Source: JANMAT01 sp031359995
GTDB lineage: Bacteria > Actinomycetota > Acidimicrobiia > Acidimicrobiales > Ilumatobacteraceae
Direction of reading: 5' to 3'
DNA: 64,000 nt
NCBI GenBank assembly: GCA_031359995.1
Contig: JANMAT010000127.1
Coordinates: 1-64,000 of the forward strand
The notes below the pieces were generated by a model that was not told where the DNA came from, did not search any database, and worked only from the letters and a program-made list of their open reading frames with translations. Positions within the stretch are counted from its first letter, which is position 1; every line of letters begins with the position of its first letter. Made by a program: the position numbers and the translations under genes. Shown here in pieces: positions 8,836 through 17,343 of this stretch.

Positions 8836-9632
8836 GGGATGGCGCCGGCGGCCTTGGCCGCCTCGATCCGGTCCCAGTCCCAGCCGAGCTCTATCAGAAG
8901 CAGTTCGGTGTGCTGACCGAGCTCGGGAATCGACTCGGTGGCGAAGTGCGACGTGCCGTCGAAGTCGACCGGTGTGGCCACCATGGTCGCGGTGGTGCCG
9001 TCGGCCAACGGCACCTCCACGAACCCGCCCGCGGCGTGGGCCTGGGGGTCGGTCAACAGATCGTGGGTGTGCTGCACGCGTGCCCACCACACGCCTTCGC
9101 GGTCGAGGGCCACCGCGGTCATGTGGTCGCCCATGCCGCCGCGCTGGTAGGGCAGGTCGGCGCCGGGCAGGGTGAGGGCGGCGGCCACCCCGGCGCGGGC
9201 CCAGTAGGCGCCCATGTCGTAGGAGGCGCGGTCGCGCTCGGGGCCGTCGAGGCCGTAACCGGTCACGCTGGCGTACACGAGCCGGGGGTTGTGGGCGTGC
9301 ACCTGCTCCCAGCCCAGGCCGGGGCGGTCGAGCCCGCCGGGCCGGTAGTTGGTCACCAGCACGTCGGCACCGGCCAGCAGCTCCAGCACGACCTCGTGCC
9401 CGATGGGCGAGGCGAGGTCGACGGCGATCGATCGCTTGCCCCGGTTGTCGAGCTCGAACGGCGGGTTCATCGTGCCGCCGTAGTGCCACGCCAGCCCGCG
9501 GAACGGGTCGCCCGCGGGCGGCTCGATCTTGATGACCGCGGCGCCCCAGTCGGCCAGGATCGCCGCGCACGCCGGACCCGCCAGCCAGAGCCCGATCTCG
9601 ACGACGCGCACACCTTGCAGCGGACCACCCAT
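8832..9632 (-). CDS. CaiB/BaiF CoA-transferase with large internal deletion, 266 aa
   Basis: The N-terminal half is a normal type III CoA-transferase: VVEIGLWLAGPACA, VIKIEPPAGDPFRG, LDNRGKRSIAVDL, and catalytic-region RASYDMGAYWARAG with the expected Asp. After GGMGDHMTAVAL the sequence jumps straight to the C-terminal region (DREGVWWARVQ, LLTDPQAHAAGGFVEV). The family normally has about 130-140 residues between these blocks and a total near 400. The reading frame is kept across the join near 9100-9115. The missing part forms the linker and small domain of the interlocked dimer, so activity is doubtful. It may be a pseudogene that still has an open frame. Confidence 0.8.
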   Translation of the reverse strand: MGGPLQGVRVVEIGLWLAGPACAAILADWGAAVIKIEPPAGDPFRGLAWHYGGTMNPPFELDNRGKRSIAVDLASPIGHEVVLELLAGADVLVTNYRPGGLDRPGLGWEQVHAHNPRLVYASVTGYGLDGPERDRASYDMGAYWARAGVAAALTLPGADLPYQRGGMGDHMTAVALDREGVWWARVQHTHDLLTDPQAHAAGGFVEVPLADGTTATMVATPVDFDGTSHFATESIPELGQHTELLLIELGWDWDRIEAAKAAGAIP

Positions 9633-9712
9633 GGTCGGTTCCTACCGCGACGGTGACCGGGCCGCCGAATCGGCGCGTCGCGGCGGCGCCTCTGCCTGTA
9701 GTCAGGAGCTGA

Positions 9713-9741
9713 TTGAAGAGAAATGATGTCGTGACTATCAT
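9713..9741 (+). promoter_or_regulatory. Sigma-70-like promoter of the modA-like gene, leaderless
   Basis: TTGAAG (9713-9718) and TATCAT (9736-9741) are separated by exactly 17 bp. The ATG at 9748 lies 6 bases beyond the -10 box, so transcription would begin at or next to the start codon. This is one of the clearest housekeeping-type promoters in the window. The region is noticeably AT-richer than its surroundings. Confidence 0.6.
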
Positions 9742-9747
9742 GCGGCC

Positions 9748-10539
9748 ATGACGCGATCCCGCCGGCTGCCCGTCGTCCCGCTCGTCCTGCTGGGCCTCGT
9801 CGCGGTGGCCTGCGGGAGCTCGAGCGCGTCGGGCTCGTCGCCGACCACGGCGGTGCCGACGTTGAAGGGTGACATCACGGTGTTCGCGGCGGCGTCGCTC
9901 ACGGAGTCGTTCAAAGCGGTGGGCGACGCGTTCATGAGGGCGAACCCGGGCGTGAAGGTCACCTTCACCTTCGATGCATCGTCGGCGCTCGTGGGGCAGA
10001 TCACCCAGGGCGCACCGGCCGACGTGTTCGCCTCGGCCGACACCGCGAACATGGACAAGCTCGCCGCCGCCGGTCTGATCGGCGCCGCACCGGTCACCTT
10101 CGCCACCAACCTGCTGTCGATCATCACCGGTCCGGGGAACCCGAAGGGCATCACCGGCCTGGCCGACCTGGCCGAGGCGGATCTGAAGCTCGTGCTGTGC
10201 GATCCGTCGGTGCCGTGCGGCAGGTACGCGGCGCAGAGCCTGGACAAGGCCAAGGTCACCGTCACGCCGGTGAGCCTGGAGCAGAACGTGAAGGGCGTGG
10301 TCACCAAGGTGACCGCCGGCGAGGCCGACGCCGGCATCGTGTACGCCACCGACGTCAAGGCGGCCGGGGCCAAGGGTGCCGGTGTCGCCATCCCCGCCGA
10401 CCAGAACGTCATCGCGACCTACCCGATCGCCCGCACGACGTCGTCGAAGCGCGCCGACGTCGACATGGCGTTCATCGCCTTCCTCATCAGCGCCGACGGC
10501 CGGGCCGTCCTGGCCAGGTACGGCTTCGGCCATCCCTGA
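9748..10539 (+). CDS. modA: Molybdate ABC transporter substrate-binding lipoprotein, ModA-like, 263 aa
   Basis: This is a periplasmic-side binding protein anchored by lipidation. The signal peptide ends in lipobox VAVAC with Cys22, followed by a Ser/Thr linker. The binding fold shows ITVFAAASLTESFKAVGDAF, TFTFDASSALVGQI, GAPADVFASAD, and later AQSLDKAKV and GEADAGIVYATDV. These are the ModA blocks whose Ser residues contact oxyanions. No modB or modC permease or ATPase is next to it, so it is an orphan here. It has its own consensus promoter. Tungstate or another oxyanion is possible as ligand. Confidence 0.88.
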   Translation: MTRSRRLPVVPLVLLGLVAVACGSSSASGSSPTTAVPTLKGDITVFAAASLTESFKAVGDAFMRANPGVKVTFTFDASSALVGQITQGAPADVFASADTANMDKLAAAGLIGAAPVTFATNLLSIITGPGNPKGITGLADLAEADLKLVLCDPSVPCGRYAAQSLDKAKVTVTPVSLEQNVKGVVTKVTAGEADAGIVYATDVKAAGAKGAGVAIPADQNVIATYPIARTTSSKRADVDMAFIAFLISADGRAVLARYGFGHP

Positions 10540-10587
10540 CGGTCGAGGGTCTGACATCCTGGCCGGACCCCGCCACGAGAGGCCATC

Positions 10588-11364
10588 ATGACCCATCCCG
10601 TTCGCATCGCCGTCCAGATCCATCCGCAGCACGCCGACTACCGCCAGATCCGGGCCGCCGTCGCCGCCGCCGAGGAGGCGGGCGTCGACGCCGTGTTCAA
10701 CTGGGACCACTTCTTCCCGCTCTACGGCGAGCCCGACGGCAAGCACTTCGAGTGCTGGACGATGCTGGCGGCGTGGGCCGAGGCGACCTCGCGGGTGGAG
10801 ATCGGCGCGCTGGTCACGTGCAACTCGTACCGCAACCCCGAGCTCTTGGCCGACATGGCCCGCACCGTCGACCACATCAGCCAGGGTCGGCTGATCCTCG
10901 GTATCGGCGCCGGCTGGTTCGAGCGTGACTACACCGAGTACGGCTACGACTTCGGCACCGCTGGCGGCCGCCTCGCGGCGTTGGGCGAAGCACTGCCCCG
11001 CATACGCGCCCGGTGGGCGAAGATGAACCCGGCGCCTACGCGACCCATCCCGATCCTGATCGGCGGGGGTGGCGAGAAGAGGACGCTGCGCCTCACCGCT
11101 GAGCACGCCGACATCTGGCACGGCTTCGGCGACGTCGACACGCTCGCCCACAAGCGCGGCGTGCTCGACGGCTGGTGCGGCCAGGTCGGTCGCGAGCCCG
11201 AGGCCATCGAGCGCTCGGCCGGGGTGGATGCCAGCCCTGACGCGGTCGCCGCCGGCTTCCTGGCCGCGGGGGTCACCCTCTTCACGGTCGGCGTGAACGG
11301 CCCCGACTACGACCTGGGCCTCGTGAAGGAGTGGATCGCCTTCCGCGATCAGCACAACGCGTAG
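10588..11364 (+). CDS. LLM-class F420-dependent oxidoreductase, 258 aa
   Basis: A luciferase-like TIM barrel enzyme expected to use F420 or FMN. Motifs include VFNWDHFFPLYG near the N-terminus, the active-site-side segment RVEIGALVTCNSYRNPELLADMARTVDHISQGR, GIGAGWFERDYTEYG, and PILIGGGGEKRTLRLTAEHADIW. ATG 10588 is 48 bp after the modA-like gene. The protein is short for the family (often 280-330 aa) but shows the expected order of blocks. The substrate is unknown. It converges on the SDR gene with only 3 bp between them and no terminator hairpin. Confidence 0.88.
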   Translation: MTHPVRIAVQIHPQHADYRQIRAAVAAAEEAGVDAVFNWDHFFPLYGEPDGKHFECWTMLAAWAEATSRVEIGALVTCNSYRNPELLADMARTVDHISQGRLILGIGAGWFERDYTEYGYDFGTAGGRLAALGEALPRIRARWAKMNPAPTRPIPILIGGGGEKRTLRLTAEHADIWHGFGDVDTLAHKRGVLDGWCGQVGREPEAIERSAGVDASPDAVAAGFLAAGVTLFTVGVNGPDYDLGLVKEWIAFRDQHNA

Positions 11365-11367
11365 CCG

Positions 11368-12210
11368 CTACCACTCGATCTCGGGCTGGTACACCGCGTT
11401 GTGGTTGCCCATGGCGTGGCCACCGTCGAACGTGAGCAGCTGGCCGGTGATCGAGCGGGCCGCCGGCGAGCACAGGAACATCACGTGCGACGCGATCTCG
11501 TCGGGGTGCTGCACGCGTCCGATCGGCGTGTCGCGCAGGATCACCTCGAGGTACGCCGCGGTGTCGTCGGGTGCGATGGTGGCGATCTCCTCCTCGCGGA
11601 AGCCCTCGGTGTCGACCGAACCCGGCGCCAGCGCGTTCACGGTGATCCCCCGGCGGGCCAGGTACAGCGCCATGGTGTGGGTCATGTTCACCACACCGGC
11701 GCGGGCCGCACCCGAGTGGATGAACAGGGGAGCGCCCCGCCCGAACACCTGGTTGTGCACGACGTTCACGATCGAACCCTCAGCGCCGGCGGCGAGCATG
11801 CGGGGCACCACCCGGCTGCACACGTTCCACGTGCCGTGCAGGTTCAGGTCGACCACGGCGCGAAAGCCGCGGTCGGAGATCTGCGACGGCCGCGCCGGGA
11901 ACTGGCCGCCGGCGTTGTTGATGAGGTGGTCGATGCGGCCCATGCCGTCGTAGGCGGCGGCCACCATCGCCTCCACCGAGACGGTGTCACGGATGTCGGT
12001 GACGGTGGCGACGCACCGCCGGCCGAGGGCGCGGACCTCGTCCGCGGTGCGCAGCAGGTTCGCTTCGTTGCGCCCGGCGATGGCCACGTCGGCGCCCAGG
12101 CGGGCGAAGGCCAGCGCGGTGCGCCGACCGATGCCCCGACCGCCGCCGGTCACCAGCGCGGTCGTGCCGGCGAAGAGGTCGGGAGCGTAGGTGTCGAGGG
12201 CGGCGGGCAT
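11368..12210 (-). CDS. SDR family oxidoreductase, 2,4-dienoyl-CoA reductase-like, 280 aa
   Basis: A Rossmann enzyme with nucleotide-binding GGGRGIGRR after LVTGG, a structural NNAGG, and NALAPGSVDTEGF. The usual catalytic YxxxK is replaced by HSGAARAGV. Loss of the Tyr in this way is typical of SDRs related to 2,4-dienoyl-CoA reductases, which place catalysis elsewhere. A role in unsaturated fatty acyl-CoA metabolism is therefore plausible. ATG 12210 is the only good start. The gene converges on the F420 enzyme gene. Confidence 0.88.
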   Translation of the reverse strand: MPAALDTYAPDLFAGTTALVTGGGRGIGRRTALAFARLGADVAIAGRNEANLLRTADEVRALGRRCVATVTDIRDTVSVEAMVAAAYDGMGRIDHLINNAGGQFPARPSQISDRGFRAVVDLNLHGTWNVCSRVVPRMLAAGAEGSIVNVVHNQVFGRGAPLFIHSGAARAGVVNMTHTMALYLARRGITVNALAPGSVDTEGFREEEIATIAPDDTAAYLEVILRDTPIGRVQHPDEIASHVMFLCSPAARSITGQLLTFDGGHAMGNHNAVYQPEIEW

Positions 12211-12350
12211 GGCGGGCGACGGTAGCGGGGCCGACCGCTGGGTGGCCCAGTCGGACCGGTCCGCGTGGAGGGAAGGACGACACCTTCGTATTCAGTGGGC
12301 TCATAGGTTCTCCCCAGCACGTGACATCGAAGAGGCGAGGGCAGAGCACC

Positions 12351-13040
12351 ATGACCACCATCACCCGAACGTTCGCGACCCGACGGCTCCTGATGGTCGC
12401 CCTGGCGGGCACCGTGAGCCTGGCGGCGTGTGGCAGCAGCTCGGCCGGCGGCGCCGGCGACACGGCGACCTCGGCGAAGGCCGTGGCCACCAGCGTCGGG
12501 AGCACCGCAGGGTCGAGCGCCGAGGGTTCGACCTCGGCGGCCAGCGCGTCCGGGACCACGGCGGCGAGCGCGGCGACCACCAGCCAGACCACGGCCAAGA
12601 GCTCGGGCTCCAGCGGGTCCGCCGATGCGGGGGCCCTGGCCGACGGCATGGTCGGCGCCTTCAACGCCGTGGCCAAGGGCGACTGCGGCAAGGCCAGGAG
12701 CATCAGCGACGACATGGACGTGAACCCGAGCGTCGGCAACGCCACGGCCCAGCTCGACGGCCTCGGCAAGGCCCTCGCCAAGCTCGCCTCCTCCGGTCCG
12801 TCCGACCTGCGGGCCGACTTCGCCATCATGTCCACGGCGTTCTCCGGGCTGGCCAGGGCCTATGACGAGCTCGGGCTCGGTGGCGATCCGTCGAAGCTCT
12901 CGTCGGTCATGACCGATCCGGCCAAGGCCGCCGAGCTGGCCAAGCTGGGCGAGCAGATGAACTCGGCCGACGTCAAGGCCGCGAGCGACCACATCAGCAA
13001 GTGGATCGAGGACAAGTGCCCCGGTCTGGGGAGCTCGTGA
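12351..13040 (+). CDS. Secreted lipoprotein of unknown function, 229 aa
   Basis: ATG 12351 gives a twin-Arg-containing signal (RRLLMVALAGTVSLAAC) with lipobox Cys27; an upstream in-frame start at 12321 would spoil this signal. A long Ala/Ser/Thr/Gly linker (about residues 28-90) precedes a helical domain. That domain contains a Cys pair, one in KGDCGKARS and one near the C-terminus (EDKCPGL), probably a disulfide. It is surface-exposed by prediction. I do not recognise the domain. A strong bidirectional hairpin follows the gene. Confidence 0.75.
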   Translation: MTTITRTFATRRLLMVALAGTVSLAACGSSSAGGAGDTATSAKAVATSVGSTAGSSAEGSTSAASASGTTAASAATTSQTTAKSSGSSGSADAGALADGMVGAFNAVAKGDCGKARSISDDMDVNPSVGNATAQLDGLGKALAKLASSGPSDLRADFAIMSTAFSGLARAYDELGLGGDPSKLSSVMTDPAKAAELAKLGEQMNSADVKAASDHISKWIEDKCPGLGSS

Positions 13041-13056
13041 CCGAGCCGCGGTCGGT

Positions 13057-13083
13057 CGTGCCGTAGCCCCGGGCTACGGCACG
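13057..13083. terminator. Bidirectional terminator hairpin
   Basis: Arms CGTGCCGTAGCCC (13057-13069) and GGGCTACGGCACG (13071-13083) are perfect complements around one central base. The element lies between two convergent genes and overlaps the last codons of the alcohol dehydrogenase. Its placement and strength fit a shared rho-independent-type terminator without a T tract. Confidence 0.7.
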
Positions 13084-14120
13084 ATGACGGCGCGACCCTG
13101 CACGCGGCCGGCGTGGAGGTCGCGGTAGGCCTGCACGGCGTCGTCGAGGGCGTAGGTGGTGTACTCGGCCCGCACCAGGCCGCGCGCCGCCAGGTCGAAC
13201 AGCTCGACGAGCTCGGGGCGCGTGCCCCAGTAGGTCGTCTGCAGGCTGACCTCGTAGGGCTGCGTCGAGAAGCCGAACGGGACCATGCCGCCGGCGATGC
13301 CCACGAGGGTGACGTCTCCCAACGGGCGGGATACGGCGCGGGCCAGGTTCAGCGTGCCCTCGGAGCCGACGAAGTCGAGCACGACCTCGGCGCCGCGGCC
13401 ACCGGTGAGGGCGCGAATGGCCTCGACAGCGTGCTCGTCGGAGGCGACCACGTCGTCGGCGCCGAAGCGCTTGCCGAGATCGAGGGCGGCCGCCTTCAGG
13501 TCCACGGCGATCACGCGTGCTCCGGTGGTGGCCTTCACGATCTGCACGGCCATGTGGCCGAGGCCGCCGACGCCGATGACCACCACGGTGGCCGACGGGG
13601 TCATCTTCGACCACGACCGGGCCACGGCGTGGTACGGCGTGAGCCCGGCGTCGGTGAGCGGCGCGGCCGTCGCCGGATCGAGCCCGGTGGGCAGCGGCAC
13701 CAGCAGGCGCGCCGCGGGGACGAGCATGTAGTCGGCCATGCCGCCGTCGAGGCCCAGACCACCGCCCCCGCCGGGCACGGGTGCGGCCATGGGGTTCTCG
13801 CAGTAGGTCTCCACGCCGGCCAGGCAGCGCGGGCACGCGCCGCAACCCCACGCACCGTAGACGGCGACGGCGTCGCCCTCCTTCACGGTGGTGACCCCGG
13901 TCCCGACGGCATCGACCCAGCCCGCGTTCTCGTGGCCGAGCGTGAACGGCGGGCCCCACGGCAGACCTTCGCCGGCGAAGTCGTGCATGAGATGCAGGTC
14001 GGAATGACAGGCACCGGCGCCACCGACCTTGATGACGACCTGGCCGGGGCCGGGTGTCGGCTTGGCCACCTCGACCAGTTCGGGCTCGCTCTTCCAGTTC
14101 GTCAGTCGCAGTGCACGCAT
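13074..14120 (-). CDS. Zinc-dependent medium-chain alcohol dehydrogenase, 348 aa
   Basis: NAD(P)-dependent alcohol/aldehyde interconversion. The catalytic zinc ligands are in GACHSDLHL (Cys) and GHENAGWV (His-Glu). The structural zinc loop has four Cys in GCGACPRCLAGVETYC. The Rossmann motif is VVIGVGGLGHMAVQIVKA. Start ATG 14120 gives MRALRLTNWK, the normal family beginning; the longer frame upstream is not convincing. Length is typical. The substrate is unknown. Confidence 0.92.
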   Translation of the reverse strand: MRALRLTNWKSEPELVEVAKPTPGPGQVVIKVGGAGACHSDLHLMHDFAGEGLPWGPPFTLGHENAGWVDAVGTGVTTVKEGDAVAVYGAWGCGACPRCLAGVETYCENPMAAPVPGGGGGLGLDGGMADYMLVPAARLLVPLPTGLDPATAAPLTDAGLTPYHAVARSWSKMTPSATVVVIGVGGLGHMAVQIVKATTGARVIAVDLKAAALDLGKRFGADDVVASDEHAVEAIRALTGGRGAEVVLDFVGSEGTLNLARAVSRPLGDVTLVGIAGGMVPFGFSTQPYEVSLQTTYWGTRPELVELFDLAARGLVRAEYTTYALDDAVQAYRDLHAGRVQGRAVIVP

Positions 14121-14243
14121 GCGGGCAGCATAGGCACGGGGGCTCATGGGCCCGTTCGCCGCGGACACAACCGTCGACTCCATCGATAGGGTTCATCCAT
14201 TCGTTGCGATGGTTCGAAGAGACCTCTGCGGACGCGGCGAAGT

Positions 14244-16346
14244 GTGCTGGTGGCGACCCTGCTCGTGGCCAGCGCGCTCGTCGTCGGTCCGCGTGCCGGT
14301 GCGGCCGAGCCGGCCTCCACGGCCGGTCTCATCGCCGCGGGCGGCGTGCTGCGCCTGCCCGTGCCCGAGGCGTTCGGTGGCAAGACCGTGATCGGCCAGC
14401 TCACCGTGGACGGCGCGGTGGGCGCCGGGTACGTGACGGCCTACGGGTGTGCCGACGGGATGCCCGTCGATGCGATGGGCGAGGTGTCACGATCCGATCT
14501 GAACTACGACGGCGCCCTGTCACCCGTGGCCTCGAACCGGTTGATCGTGCAGGCCGACGCGAACGGCGACGTGTGCCTGTTCACGCTGCGTCCGGCGGCA
14601 CTGATCGTCGACGTGAACGCGGTCACCTTCGACACCGGCGTCAACGCGTTCCCGAACCGGCGCACCGACACGCGCTCGGGGCCGCTTCTGAACGGCGCGG
14701 CGATCCAACGCATCAACGTGCCCGAGGCCCAGGGGGCCAAGACGGTGGTGGGCCAGCTGACCGTCGATCGAGCCACGCAGCCCGGCTTCGTGACGGTGTT
14801 CGGGTGCGCCGACGGGCTGCCGACCGATCCGTCGGGTCGTGTGTCGCGCTCGGACCTGAACTACAAGGGTGGCGCCGCACCCGTGGCGTCGAACCGTCTG
14901 GTGGCCCAGGCCGACGCCGCCGGTGACGTGTGCCTCTACAGCTCCCGACCGGTGGCGATGATCATCGACGTGAACGGTGTGAGCGATGTGGGCATCGGCT
15001 CGTTCCCGAACCGGCGCACCGACACCCGCAGCGGGTCGACGCCACGGGTGGAGGTCGGCAGCGTCACCCGCGTGTCCGTGCCCGACGCCGCCGGTGGGCG
15101 TACGGTGCTCGGTCAGCTCACCGTCGACCTGGCCCGTGGCGGCGGGTTCGTCACCGCCTACGGATGTGCCGACGGCCTACCGGTCGACGACACGGGCACG
15201 ATCGCCCGCTCCGACCTGAACGTCGACGGCACGGTGTCGCCGGTGGCGTCGAACCGGTTGATCGTGAAGGCCGACGACGCCGGCGACGTGTGCTTCTACA
15301 CGTCGCAGGCGCTGGCGCTGGTGGTCGACGTCAACGGCGTGGCCGGCGCCGGCATCAGCTCGTTCCCGAACCGTCGCTTCGAGTCGCGCACCGGTCGGTT
15401 CACCGACACCGCGCACGGCATCCACCTCGACGGCAGCCGCTCGTGGCCGGCCTTCGCACCGGCGCCCGCGCTCACCGACGTGGCGGCCCTGACCGGTCGA
15501 GCGGTCGACGTCGCCACTGCGGCCCAGCCGATCCTCGCGGTGAAGATCGACAACTACACCACCGCTCGCCCCCAGTGGGGGCTCGAGCGTGCCGATGCCG
15601 TGATCGAGGTGAACGTCGAGGGCATCAGCCGCTTCATCGCGCTCTTCCAGTCGCGCCTGCCGGCGGCCATCGGTCCGGTGCGCTCGGCCCGCACCGAGGA
15701 CTTCGACCTGCTGTCGCTCATGAACCGGCCGATCTTCGCCTACTCGGGCGCCAACGACGGGGTGTTGCAGTGGGCCGCCGGCGCCGACAGCGCCGGGCTC
15801 ACGTTCGACTTCGGGGCCCAGCACGCGCCCTGCTTCAGCCGCAGCCCCGACAAGTCCGGGCCCCACAACCTGGTCCTCGACACCGCGTGCACCTACAACG
15901 CCGCACCGACGGCGGGCCCGGCCCGTCCGCTGTGGAAGATCGATGCAGGGTGGATGCCCGCCGCGGGAGCGACCGTGGCCCTCGACTCGACCTTCGCCGT
16001 GCCCATGGACGGGGTGGCCGTGCAGTGGCAGTGGGACGTCGCCGCCGGTGTGTACCGCCGGTTCCAGGACGGCATCGCCCACGACACCGTCAGCGGCGAC
16101 GAGCTGTCGGCCGGCACGGTCGCCGTGCTGTCGGTGCTCTACGTGCCGTCGGTGGCCGACGCCCGCTCACCCGACGCCACCACCGTGGGCACCGGTGCGG
16201 CCGTGGTGCACCGGAACGGCCGGGCCGTCTCGGCCCTCTGGTCCCGGGCCACGCCCTACGCACCGTTCCGCTTCTTCGACGCGGCGACCGGCGGCGAGAT
16301 CGCCATGGACGCCGGTGTCACCTGGCTCGAGCTCACCCGCGCCTGA
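14244..16346 (+). CDS. Secreted protein: three Cys-containing tandem repeats plus DUF3048 (YerB-like) domain, 700 aa
   Basis: From GTG 14244 a hydrophobic signal (LVATLLVASALVVG) ends near RAGAAEP. The frame is open back to a TAG at 14187. It encodes a basic stretch (KRPLRTRRS) just before the GTG that would complete a signal n-region, so an unusual upstream start is possible. Three units with a 119-120-residue period follow, each with YGCADG, ASNRL, GDVC and PNRR. Each unit has two Cys, suggesting one disulfide per unit. From about residue 410 the C-terminal part is DUF3048: ILAVKIDNYTTARPQWGL, GPVRSARTEDFDLLSLM, YSGANDGVLQ. YerB-type proteins are extracytoplasmic and of unknown activity. 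The repeats may bind the cell wall or surface; that is inference. Confidence 0.87.
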   Translation: MLVATLLVASALVVGPRAGAAEPASTAGLIAAGGVLRLPVPEAFGGKTVIGQLTVDGAVGAGYVTAYGCADGMPVDAMGEVSRSDLNYDGALSPVASNRLIVQADANGDVCLFTLRPAALIVDVNAVTFDTGVNAFPNRRTDTRSGPLLNGAAIQRINVPEAQGAKTVVGQLTVDRATQPGFVTVFGCADGLPTDPSGRVSRSDLNYKGGAAPVASNRLVAQADAAGDVCLYSSRPVAMIIDVNGVSDVGIGSFPNRRTDTRSGSTPRVEVGSVTRVSVPDAAGGRTVLGQLTVDLARGGGFVTAYGCADGLPVDDTGTIARSDLNVDGTVSPVASNRLIVKADDAGDVCFYTSQALALVVDVNGVAGAGISSFPNRRFESRTGRFTDTAHGIHLDGSRSWPAFAPAPALTDVAALTGRAVDVATAAQPILAVKIDNYTTARPQWGLERADAVIEVNVEGISRFIALFQSRLPAAIGPVRSARTEDFDLLSLMNRPIFAYSGANDGVLQWAAGADSAGLTFDFGAQHAPCFSRSPDKSGPHNLVLDTACTYNAAPTAGPARPLWKIDAGWMPAAGATVALDSTFAVPMDGVAVQWQWDVAAGVYRRFQDGIAHDTVSGDELSAGTVAVLSVLYVPSVADARSPDATTVGTGAAVVHRNGRAVSALWSRATPYAPFRFFDAATGGEIAMDAGVTWLELTRA
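14344..15417 (+). repeat. Three tandem coding repeats of about 357-360 bp
   Basis: The TCGAAC of each ASNRL motif falls at 14532, 14889 and 15249, giving periods of 357 and 360 bp. Each unit is similar but not identical in DNA and protein, so the duplication is old and under protein-level selection. Confidence 0.8.
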
Positions 16347-16495
16347 CATCGGTGGACAGGTGCGACCACAGCTGCGTGTGCCGGCGGGCACCACGGGTGG
16401 GATCAGCTTCGGCATGGGCCAAGGATGGCACGGCGTCGTCGCCCACAGGCCGCCGGTTTGGGGCGGTCGCCGGCGCCGTGAGTACGGTCGCTGCC

Positions 16496-17308
16496 ATGGA
16501 TGACGTTCGGGGGAAGGTCGCCGTCGTCACGGGCGGCGCGTCGGGGATCGGTCGGGGCATGGCGACCCGCTTCAAGGCCGAGGGCATGCACGTGGTGATC
16601 GCCGACATCGAGGAGGGTCCGCTGGCGGCTACGGCGGCCGAGCTCGGCGGGTTCGGCGTGCGCACCGACGTGACCGATGCCGACAGCGTGGCCGCGCTGG
16701 CCGCGGCCACGATCGAGCGCTTCGGCGCCGTGCACGTGGTCTGCAACAACGCCGGTGTGGGTGGCGGCGGGCTCATCAAGGACCTGACGTTGAAGGACTG
16801 GCGCTGGGTGATCGACGTGAGCCTGTGGGGCGTGATCCACGGCATCCACTCGTTCCTGCCGCACCTGCTGCAGAACGCCGATGGCGGCCACATCGTGAAC
16901 ACCGCGTCGGTCGCCGGCCTCATGGCCGGGCCCGGCATCGGGCCCTACAACGCGGCCAAGTACGGCGTGGTGGCGATCAGTGAGACGCTGGCCGCCGAGC
17001 TGGCGGCCGAGCAGTCGCAGGTCGGCGTCAGCGTGCTGTGCCCCGGCTACGTGAAGACCAACATCTTCACGAGCCAGCGCAACCGTCCGGCGGCGCTGCG
17101 CAACGAGCGGCCCAAGACGACGGCCCGCGGTGCGAACCAGCAGATCGCCGACGAGCTGCAGGCCCAGGGCCTCGACCCCTCGGTGGTGGCCGGTCTGGTG
17201 TTCGACGCCATCCGGTCGGGCCAGCTGTTCATCCTGACCCACCCCGAGTTCGTGCCGGCCATCGTGGAGCGCACCGCCCGCATCGAGGCCTCCGCCACGC
17301 CGCACTGA
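16496..17308 (+). CDS. SDR family NAD(P)-dependent oxidoreductase, 270 aa
   Basis: A classical short-chain dehydrogenase: VVTGGASGIGRG cofactor loop, IADIEEG (acidic residue after beta-2, favouring NAD), NNAGVGGGG, catalytic Ser in NTASVAG, and YNAAKYG (YxxxK). ATG 16496 gives the standard MDDVRGKVAVVTG beginning. The C-terminal extension (VFDAIRSGQLFILTHPE) matches SDRs of actinobacterial lipid or steroid catabolism. It is followed after 35 bp by an alpha/beta hydrolase on the same strand, probably one unit. Confidence 0.92.
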   Translation: MDDVRGKVAVVTGGASGIGRGMATRFKAEGMHVVIADIEEGPLAATAAELGGFGVRTDVTDADSVAALAAATIERFGAVHVVCNNAGVGGGGLIKDLTLKDWRWVIDVSLWGVIHGIHSFLPHLLQNADGGHIVNTASVAGLMAGPGIGPYNAAKYGVVAISETLAAELAAEQSQVGVSVLCPGYVKTNIFTSQRNRPAALRNERPKTTARGANQQIADELQAQGLDPSVVAGLVFDAIRSGQLFILTHPEFVPAIVERTARIEASATPH

Positions 17309-17343
17309 AGGCGCGATCAAAGTCTGAGCCAGAGGAGCACACC

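Noticed and set aside
7708..11355. A 1215-codon open frame on the minus strand
   Set aside because: It overlaps the MMPL, mtfA, modA and LLM genes, has low-complexity His/Gln/Gly/Arg composition, and shows no domain. It is a GC-driven shadow frame.
14344..15417. Tandem DNA repeat or CRISPR-like array
   Set aside because: The period is 357-360 bp, the units are coding and diverged, and there are no short identical repeats with spacers.
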